Assembly (NCBI GenBank): GCA_024362935.1
Contig: JANCRA010000017.1
Coordinates: 2,046,001-2,110,000 of the forward strand
Length of the DNA stretch: 64,000 nucleotides
Source of the DNA: Setophaga petechia
Taxonomy: Eukaryota > Chordata > Aves > Passeriformes > Parulidae
Direction of reading: 5' to 3'
The position numbers were made by a program, and so were the translations under genes. Position 1 is the stretch's first letter; each line of letters opens with the position of its first letter. The notes under the pieces were generated by a model. It saw only the letters and a program-made list of their open reading frames with translations, was not told the origin of the DNA and did not search any database. Below are positions 56,768 to 64,000 of the stretch, piece by piece.

Positions 56768-56840
56768 ACCCAGGTGTGGAGTTGGAACCAGATGATTTTA
56801 AGGACCCTTCCAACCCAAACCATTCCATGATTTTATGAAC
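56768..56840 (+). mobile_element. CR1 LINE 3'-end fragment
   Basis: A second CR1 terminus follows within 40 bp of the previous one (ttaaggacccttccaaccca, accattccatgattttatga), so two insertions are stacked in tandem. Confidence 0.88.
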
Positions 56841-58271
56841 ACAAGGGCTCCTTGAAAAATTGAGGCTTTGCTGCAGCTCCATGGGAGAGGACCTGGAGCT
56901 GTTCCCTCGTTGGAGACAGGGCTGAGGCTCGGTCACCACACACATGCTGAGAGGTCCCAGGGATCCTGGGGACCCAGATGTTTGTACAGCTGTGGCTTCA
57001 CCCTGTTTGCTTTGTGCTGGGTGGCCTGAACTCGCATGAAATATTTGGTGCGGGGGGCGTGGGGTCCCTGCAGCCATGGCTGGGGCTGCTGGCTTGGGTG
57101 GGGATCAGGGAAATTTCTGGCCTGGCCTCTGAGGGATGGAGCTGTTGGGAAAGGATTTCTCCCCAAGCTCTCTCAGCTTTCCCATCCTGATGAAAGCATT
57201 TGGGAAGCGAGAGGCCAAATGACTCCTCTGGAGCTGGTCTCTCCAAAGAGGCTCTTTTGTTGTCCCAATCAACTTCAGAGAGAGCTTCAGGAAGGAAAAG
57301 CTGTCCCAAGGAAAATGAGGCTGTGGAAAAATGGGACGTTTCAACCTCTTCCAAACATGTTTTCAATGAGGAGAGATCTGGAGGCGTGGAACAGCTCCAG
57401 TTCAAGGGAGTCATCATTTTGGGATGGCAGCGGTTTATTTGAGGAGGTCCTGGCTGGGACAAGGACAGGAAGTCCCCAGGCACGGGCACAGAGAGCCACT
57501 TTTCCATGTCCAGACCATCAGTGCTGTGCCTCCCTGGCACTGCTCCACCTCTCCAGCTGGGCCACTATTCTGGAAAAGGAGCATTTTCCCTGTTTCATTT
57601 CATTCCCCAAGAGTCCACCCCTTTGCTCACCTCCTCCACTGCTCCTCCACCTTTCCCAAGGGCAGATCCCTCCTCCCGTTTGCCTCCTGGCTCCTCCACC
57701 TTTCCTGTCCTCCCTGCCTGGCGCCTTCATGGGCCCATCAAACCTCTGGGGCAGCTCTTCCTCTGTCCGCGGTGCTCCTGGAGAGTTCCGAGGTGCAGCC
57801 ACACCCCGGAACACCAGGCTGGGACCCGGCTGGTTCTCAAGGGGAGTTCTGCATCCCAGATGGGATCTGAGGCGCTGCTGCACTGTCAAAGTTCATCCCC
57901 AGAAGTTTTGCTGAGACCTGGGTTCTGGGGGCAGATTTTGGGTGCAGGGAGCCCCGTTGGGGGACAGAGCACAGGACAGGCTGTGGGATGTGGGTGCAGG
58001 AGGGACAGGGTGGTCCTGATGTCCCTTTGGCTCTCACGTTGCCTGTGCAGGGAATGTGGTGCCGCTGGGAGAATTTGAGGAGCGGATTTTGGATTCAGGC
58101 ATCCCCTAGGACAGGGACCTGGGACCCGGGAAAGGGAAACCCACTCACCCAGGCTGCAAAACCAGCCCAAGACAGGCCAGGAGCGCCCGGCGGGGGCCCA
58201 GGCGGGAGCGACAAACGGGGCAATTGCTCCATCTTGTGACACCAGCTGCGAATGCAGCGAGGCGGCCGGGA
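56841..58271. other. Intergenic sequence
   Basis: Frames up to about 290 codons occur at 57036-57914 but have no family signature or splice support; no repeat recognised. Confidence 0.6.
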
Positions 58272-58490
58272 ATGACGGTGGGACTGGAATCACGGGATAT
58301 CCCGAGCTGGAGGGGACCCACCGGGATCACCCAGCCCAGCCCCTGTCCCTGCACAGACCACCCAACAACGCCACCCACAGTATCCCTGGCAGCCTCGGGG
58401 CCCTGCCCATTCCCTGGGGAGTCTGGGCAGTGCCAGCACCTCTGGGGGAAGAACCTTTCCCTGATTTCCAACCTAAACCTGCCCTGATTT
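58272..58490 (-). mobile_element. CR1 LINE 3'-end fragment (second subfamily)
   Basis: aatcacgggatatcccgagc, ggggacccaccgggatcacc, ctgcacagaccacccaac and ggaagaacctttccctgatt; same subfamily wording as 45168. Confidence 0.9.
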
Positions 58491-59529
58491 GGCTTCTGCT
58501 GCAGGAATTCACGTCCCCATCAGGGAGTTCGGTGTTCCACTGCTCAGCAGGAAACCTCTGGGAATCCAGCTCGATCCTCATGGTTCCCATTGGAGGCAGT
58601 AGCTGGACTCCCTGTGAGACTTCCCTGCTCCTTCCTCCTGCCAGTGGGAAATGAGGAGGTGGAGAAGCAATTCCTGGGCACCAGCTGCACTGTCAGCCTC
58701 TGGCTCGGGCCTGGGAATGATCCTGACCACCAAGGAGCCTCCCTGTCTTTGATTTAGGGCTGCCCCTCAATGGGAAAGCAGAGGGGAAAAAGGCTGAGAT
58801 TCCAAGAGCTGACAGGAGAGCAGAGCAGCTCATGGGGTCATGGATCACTCTCGTCCCACTCCAAATATAAAATCAAAAATGGAAACCATTTGTGAAAAAA
58901 AGTCACTTTCTGGTGATTGCCAGCTCCTGAGTACAGAGCTGGGCAGAGCATGGAGAAGAGGGATGGTGCTGCCTCCACCTCCCCTCCATCCTGTAGGATT
59001 TTAGTTTGGGAAAAGCATTGCTGGTCAGATCAGCCCCAAATTCCTATCATTCACTCCATGGAGAGGAAACCTTCCTGATGAAAGGCTGCAGGAGTAATTT
59101 ACTATCATGGAATCATGGAAGCTGGGATCTTCTGGAAAACCTGATTCTGTTTTTCAGTGTTTTTTGGAATAACTGGCCGAGGTCACGGATAGGAAAGAGG
59201 CACCAAACATCATCCAGACCTTTTAGCTGACACACAGGATAGTAATTCTCTCAGGTTCATGGATAAAATCCCAGTCTGGATTTTGGAACATCTGCCCCTC
59301 ATCCCAAAATTCCTGTGTGGTGTCACCTGTCCCCAGGCCCCAGGTGTGACCCGTGATCTGTGAGCTGACTTTGGTGGGGCTGCTCTGTGTCCCCTGGGCA
59401 GCTGGACAGTGGTGCCCTTTCCCTGCTCCCCAGACCACTCGGGAGCGCCGGGGACTCTGGAGAAAACCCGGAGAGGAGCAAAGCAGAAAGGTCCGAGCAG
59501 CCATTGGCACCTCAGGCACGTCCGCGGAC
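58491..59529. other. Intergenic sequence
   Basis: No gene recognised; a diverged fragment near 59106 (atcatggaatcatggaagct) might be another CR1 terminus. Confidence 0.55.
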
Positions 59530-59765
59530 GAGTTCTGCTTTCTTTTATTTCTTTGAAGCAAAGTGCGAACAAAGGCTTTTCTCCCGGAATCCTGGCTGCC
59601 GCCGGAGCAGGCAGCGATGTCACCCTGCAGTGACATCGCCTCGCGGGAGAGGCAGCAGAGCGGAGCCCGGCCGTGTCACAGTGCCCAGGCCAGGGACTCG
59701 GCTCATGCATCACTGTCCGCGGTGTCACCGCTCTCATGGAGATAAATGGGGACGTGGCTCCGCCA
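59530..59765. promoter_or_regulatory. Candidate regulatory element with perfect palindrome
   Basis: The block holds a perfect inverted repeat at 59614-59639 (GCGATGTCAC, 6-nt loop, GTGACATCGC) and ggctcatgcatcactgtccg / ggagataaatgggg. The TGTCA cores resemble TALE homeodomain (Meis/Pbx/TGIF) sites. Confidence 0.45.
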
Positions 59766-59961
59766 GCGCTCCCGAGTCACTTCCACTTAGGACGCTGCAG
59801 GAGGAGACGGGTCCCAGACAGGTCAGCAGGAGACAAATCAGCCCTGGGGTCACGGCTGAGCTCCTGCTGGCAGGAACGTGTCCCATCCCATAACCTGTGT
59901 CCCATCCCATAACCCGGATCTGCTCGGGTGGATCCAAGCTGGGAAGATGAATCACAGCCTC

Positions 59962-60036
59962 AGGGAATGGTTTGGGTTGGAGGGGAGCTTAAAGAACCTC
60001 TAATCCAAACCCCTGGCATGGGCCGGGACGCCATCC
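59962..60036 (-). mobile_element. CR1 LINE 3'-end fragment
   Basis: gaatggtttgggttggaggg, gagcttaaagaacctctaat and ggcatgggccgggacgcc, truncated. Confidence 0.88.
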
Positions 60037-60364
60037 CCCAGAAATGTGACGCACAGCAGGTGACACAAGGGAGGTGACACAGCAGAGCCCCTCAGGGCAC
60101 AGCAGAGAGATGCCCTGGTCTGCTCAGCTCCAGGAAAACCATAGGAATGTTTCACAGAGCTCTCACATATGGGAAGTGTCTGAAGCTCTAAAACATCAGG
60201 ATAAAAATCAAGGCAGGACAAGGATGGGTGGCAGCAGTGGGAGCATCTCTGGATGGATAACACAGGGAATTGTGACCCAGCAAAATGGGTGTGCAGAGAG
60301 GGAAGAACACGTCCAGGCATAAATGGACTGGAAACAAAGTGCCCAGTGAATGTCTTGGCAGAGA

Positions 60365-60425
60365 GGGATGTGCCAGGCCATGGAAGATTTCCCTGGAGCA
60401 CTGGAATCCCATGGAGAGCACTGGA
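60365..60425 (+). repeat. Local dispersed repeat, copy 1
   Basis: ggccatggaagatttccctg then gagcactggaatcccatgg resemble 61610-61660; origin unknown. Confidence 0.55.
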
Positions 60426-60884
60426 GAGAAATGAAGGGAACACGTCTTGGCATCCAGGACAGCCAGGAGCAGGGAGGAGGGAGGGAATGTGGACATTTCC
60501 AGGATCAGAGTTCCTGCCTCAGTTTTATCACTATTTTAGATTGGAAAGACCAAACTCTTTCTCCTCGGGGCTGAGCTCAGAGATTCTCCAAGTCCCAGAG
60601 CAGTTCCTGAGCTCCAGAGCTGCCTGTTCCCAAGGAGCTGGGCTCTGGGACATGGAGGAGAAGAGTCCAGCCTGGTGGGGAATCCCTGGGAGAGGGAGAG
60701 GTCTCTTCCCAGCTCCTGGGGAGTGGAGCCATCCCTAGACCTGTGCTTGGGACCTGCCTTTCCATGGGCCTCCTTTGATGGCACTAATTGGCCAGAGAGC
60801 TGCAGGGAGACCCCGGCACGGTGGTGGAAGGACAAGATGAAATGGGAATGCAGAATAAATCATGAGCCAGTTTCCAGCATTTTC

Positions 60885-60960
60885 TTGGCTGAGATGGAAT
60901 GGCTAATCATTCTGATGGCAGAATTTACATAATTACTCTGCCCACTGGCCCAGGATGGGC
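60885..60960. promoter_or_regulatory. Candidate conserved non-coding element
   Basis: atggctaatcattctgatgg and agaatttacataattactct pack three homeodomain-like cores in about 50 bp. Confidence 0.4.
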
Positions 60961-61387
60961 TGAGCAGTGAGAAAAACAGGCTGCTGATTCCAGGGGAGAT
61001 GTCTGTGGAAGTGATTGAGTGAGTCGTGGGACTCGGAGTTGGGAACAGATGGGCTTGGTCATGGGGCTGGGCCTGGGGCTCCCCTCTGCTCTGTGCAGAT
61101 GGTGCTGCTCAGACAGAACCCCACAAACAGCATTTCCAGGCAGAATTCCCACCTTTCATGGTCAAGGTTCTGTAACTGATGAGTGAAACGAGAAGGAATT
61201 TGGAAAAAAGCAGCAAAGCAGGAGGAATCTGGCAGTGCTGTGATTAGTGCATTAGGACCTTGGAAGCTGATTTCCTCACACCCTGAGCACCCAAAGAAAT
61301 CAAATTCAGAAATCTTGATGGACACCAACTTCCCAGCTGCTCTAGCCTCCAGCTGTTCTCAGAAATTTCCAACTTGGAATTGGTGGC

Positions 61388-61516
61388 ATTCCACAGAATC
61401 CCAGAAGGATTTGGGGAGGGAGGGATCTTAAACCTCATCTAGCCCAGGCCCTGCCATGGACAGGGACACCTTCCACTGCCCCAGGTTGCTCTAAGCCCTG
61501 TCCAACCTGACTTGGA
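61388..61516 (-). mobile_element. CR1 LINE 3'-end fragment
   Basis: aggatttggggagggaggga, tcttaaacctcatctagccc, acaccttccactgccccagg, antisense order. Confidence 0.88.
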
Positions 61517-61609
61517 AGGTTTTCCTCTCTTTTCTCATGTCACACTCCTGTTTTCTTCTCCTTTTCTGTCAACCCATCATGGATCCCTCATACAATGTGT
61601 CAATTAGCA

Positions 61610-61660
61610 TGAGGCCATGGAAGATATCTGTGGGAAGCACTGGAATCCCATGGGGAGCAT
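61610..61660 (+). repeat. Local dispersed repeat, copy 2
   Basis: ggccatggaagatatctgtg and gaagcactggaatcccatgg are about 80% like 60365-60425 in the same orientation. Confidence 0.55.
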
Positions 61661-62024
61661 TTTTGATTATTTAAGACACTTCCCCATCCCTGGAAGTGTT
61701 CACAGGAGTGAACACTTTCCTTACCACAGGACAGCTCCCAGGAATGGATCAACTCCAGCCCTGACGCCCTGTGCAGCCCCAGCTTTCTCTGATCCTTCTG
61801 AAACATTTGACAGAAATCCTTCTATTGCTTGGAAAACTAAAATCAGATCCGCAAAGCTGAAACCTTTCAGTGCCATTGTGAGTTCCTGTGGCAAAAGTGG
61901 CTCCAGCCCTGCGTTCCCTGTGAGGTTTTGGATTGCAGAACATCCCTGTGTGGTGTTAACATCCTCCACAAGCAGGACAATCCATGTTTCTTGTTTGGTT
62001 AACACTGGGAGACTCCAGGGCCTT

Positions 62025-62095
62025 CCCACATACATTCATTTGCATATTTCTTCCAATGGAACCTAATAAAATATTCATATCCTTAAAGGAGAGGG
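62025..62095. promoter_or_regulatory. Candidate element with octamer-like site
   Basis: acattcatttgcatatttc contains ATTTGCAT, followed by ctaataaaatattcatatcc; AT-rich and repeat-free. Confidence 0.35.
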
Positions 62096-62469
62096 GGGAA
62101 AGAGAGGGCCTGGGGCTGCTTCTGTGGCTGAGGCAGTGGGAGAGCTGTGTTCTCCACAGGGGAGGGTGGGGGCAGAGGGTGACACTGATCTTGAGGGGAC
62201 ACTGATGTTGAGCTGTCCCCTGGCCCTGCTGAGCTGTCACTGTCCTGCAGCCCCCTGGCCTGCTGTGCCCCACAGACTGGGATAGAGCAGCCCCTGCTTC
62301 CCAAAGGTTCCCCTTCCCTGAGCCTCATGTGAAGGCACTGCCTGCCAGGCACAGAGGGAAACTGTGGGGACCCAGGACATTCCTCTGGCTGCCCTGGGTG
62401 ATTCGAGACCCTGGCAGGGGCTCAGAGACCTTGGCACAGAGTCAAAAACACCTGTGCCTTTGACTTTAG

Positions 62470-62945
62470 TCCATGGAAACAATTACCAACTTTGCGTGAA
62501 GAATTAGAAGCCACAAGAGTTTGAGTAGAATGATAGTTAATTTGTCACAAAATAAAAATTTTTTTGAGTTTTAGAATAGAAGTTCAAGAGGCAAGACAGA
62601 AGAATCTAGGCATGTCCTGTCCTTCTTCTTCTTGTCCTCCATCTTCTACTGGAATAGTGACACTTTGATTAGTTTAAAGTAGAGACTGTCTAACATAGGG
62701 GATAGATATTAAGAAATTATTGTAAATAAAGTACACGTAGTTCATTGTATAAAAAGTTAACACCACCCCAAAGGCAGATGCTGTGCCACAACCTGACCTG
62801 CTGGACAGATCTCAGCAGGTCGGAGAAAGAATGGAATAGATGAGGAAAAATAAACAACCTTAAAAAGCAGAACTGATGAATCTCAACTTCTTCTTCTGTT
62901 GTGGGGCTGGGAAAAAAGACTTTCTAATACCTCAGGAGTCATCTC
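62470..62945 (+). mobile_element. LTR-retrotransposon solo LTR (ERV-L type)
   Basis: gaaacaattaccaactttgc, ggcatgtcctgtccttcttc and ttgtaaataaagtacacgta match a songbird ERV-L LTR by recall. A TATA box (TATAAAA, 62748-62754) and a poly(A) signal (AATAAA, 62849-62854) lie 100 bp apart, the expected U3-R layout. No internal region is attached, so it is probably a solo LTR; its promoter motifs are intact. Confidence 0.75.
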
Positions 62946-63038
62946 AACCACAGAAACCCGTAAGGAAACCACGTCCCTGTTGGTTCTTTCTCTCCTCCCT
63001 CTGTGATCCCACCCAGGATGAGCAGCAGGCTGTGCTCT

Positions 63039-63385
63039 GCTGCCCAAGGCCTGTGCCAGGCCCCTCCATGGCCACCCTGCAGCCCAAGGCCTGTGCCAGG
63101 CCCCTCCATGGCCGCCCCCATGCCTCCAGTCTATGCCAGGCCCCTCCATGACCACCCTGCCCATAGTCTGTGCCAGGCCCCTCCATGGCCCTGCAGCCCA
63201 AGGCCTGTGCCAGGCCCCTCCATGGCCCTGCAGCCCAAGGCCTGTGCCAGGCCCCTCCATGGCCGCCCTGCCCAAGGCCTGTGCCAGGCCCCTCCATGGC
63301 CCTGCAGCCCAAGGCCTGTGCCAGGCCCCTCCATGGCCCTGCAGCCCAAGGCCTGTGCCAGGCCCTCCATGTCCACCCTGCCGGC
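63039..63385 (+). repeat. 35-39-bp minisatellite (9 copies)
   Basis: Core caaggcctgtgccaggcccc plus tccatggcc, nine copies, with ccctgcagcc or ccctgc spacers. It produces Trp/Gly/Ala-rich and Pro-rich frames on both strands that are not genes. Confidence 0.96.
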
Positions 63386-63424
63386 CCTGCCCATGCTGAG
63401 GAGCAGCAGCACACTGGCCTGCAG

Positions 63425-63660
63425 GAGCTGAAGTCAGGCTAATCAGGATGTATAGCCAGCCACCGAGGCCATGAATATTTAATGAGGCCTGTTAAAGGAT
63501 TTTTAGAAGTGCTCTCCCCACGGACACCACGATGACTTCTTTGTTTATAATTTTTTCCCCCTTTCCTGTTGCCACTAATCACCGACTCTCAGCTCCTTAA
63601 TGGCACCTTGGGGGAGCTCTGGGGATGACTTATTTCTTTATTTATTTACTTGCTCCAAAG
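63425..63660. promoter_or_regulatory. Candidate conserved non-coding element
   Basis: gtcaggctaatcaggatgta, catgaatatttaatgagg, cttctttgtttataattttt and ctttatttatttacttgc form a FOX/homeodomain-site-rich block squeezed between two minisatellites. Confidence 0.5.
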
Positions 63661-63767
63661 TGAAGAGAAACCCTGCCTGCCACTACCACGGGTGGTTCCA
63701 GGTGCCAGGATCCATCCTCACAGGAGTGGAGGTTCCTGGCTGTGCTGGGGGAACAGGAGTGGGACCT

Positions 63768-63922
63768 GGATCCATCCTCTCCCTGGATCCATGCCCTCCC
63801 TGGGTCCATCCCCTCCCTGGATCCATCCTCTCCCTGGATCCATCCCCTTCCTGGATCCATCCTCTCCCTGGATCCATCCCCTCCCTGGATCCATCCCCTC
63901 CCTGGATCCATCCCCTCCCTGG
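63768..63922 (+). repeat. 17-bp minisatellite (9 copies)
   Basis: Nine head-to-tail units of ggatccatcccctccct with only c/t, g/c or a/g substitutions. Eight of the nine units carry a GGATCC site. Confidence 0.97.
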
Positions 63923-64000
63923 CTGAGAGCAGAGAGAGGCCCAGGCAACAGGCAGAGAGGGAAAGGAAGGGAGGGTCCCTGCACTGGAGTTACATGAGGG

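Noticed and set aside
57036..57914. 292-codon plus-strand frame
   Set aside because: No family resemblance, biased low-complexity Pro/Ser stretches and no supporting splice or promoter signals.
62944..63431. Pro- or Trp/Gly-rich frames of 90-156 codons
   Set aside because: They are translations of the 35-39-bp minisatellite.
39841..64000. VAMP7 exons, expected next to SPRY3 from human gene order
   Set aside because: No longin or SNARE motif was found in any frame; the gene may lie further right or elsewhere in this genome.
1..64000. tRNA, rRNA or microRNA genes
   Set aside because: No tRNA A/B box pair with a cloverleaf, rRNA similarity or convincing microRNA hairpin was recognised by eye; small RNAs could be missed without a folding search.

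Overview
The window is vertebrate nuclear DNA, almost certainly from a bird and probably a songbird. It has spliced genes with GT-AG introns and GC-rich CpG islands. It also carries more than twenty fragments of the CR1 LINE 3' end, the dominant avian retroposon, and several LTR remnants of the kind seen in passerine genomes. The species and chromosome are not visible in the sequence. Repeat and family names come from recall, with no database search.

Two protein-coding genes are well supported, arranged head to head. TMLHE (trimethyllysine dioxygenase, first enzyme of carnitine synthesis) is on the minus strand. Its first six coding exons (354 codons) lie between 4381 and 1, and the C-terminus runs off the left edge. 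Its promoter is probably the CpG island at about 7890-9250. SPRY3 (Sprouty homolog 3, a receptor tyrosine kinase signalling inhibitor) is on the plus strand. It has one intact coding exon at 33294-34163 (289 aa), a probable 5' non-coding exon in the CpG island at about 29060-30130, and a long 3' UTR ending at a strong poly(A) signal at 39795. TMLHE next to SPRY3 in this divergent arrangement matches human Xq28/PAR2, which independently supports both calls.

Layout. 1-8310: TMLHE exons and introns. 7890-9250: CpG island. 9250-11280: unassigned sequence with a CR1 and a weak immunoglobulin-like reading frame. 11280-17440: a block of nested, decayed LTR-retrovirus remnants with two minisatellites. 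17440-29050: non-coding sequence with several AT-rich blocks that look like conserved regulatory elements, and an 18-bp minisatellite that has captured a 72-bp LTR-like insertion. 29060-39840: SPRY3. 39840-64000: no recognisable coding gene; CR1 fragments, two LTRs, minisatellites, and a series of low-repeat, homeodomain-site-rich blocks that are good enhancer candidates for SPRY3 or the next gene to the right. VAMP7, the next gene in human, was looked for and not seen.

The two genes do not share a pathway; what links them is conserved neighbourhood. The regulatory calls rest on base composition, motif content and absence of repeats, not on alignments, so their confidence is kept low to moderate.
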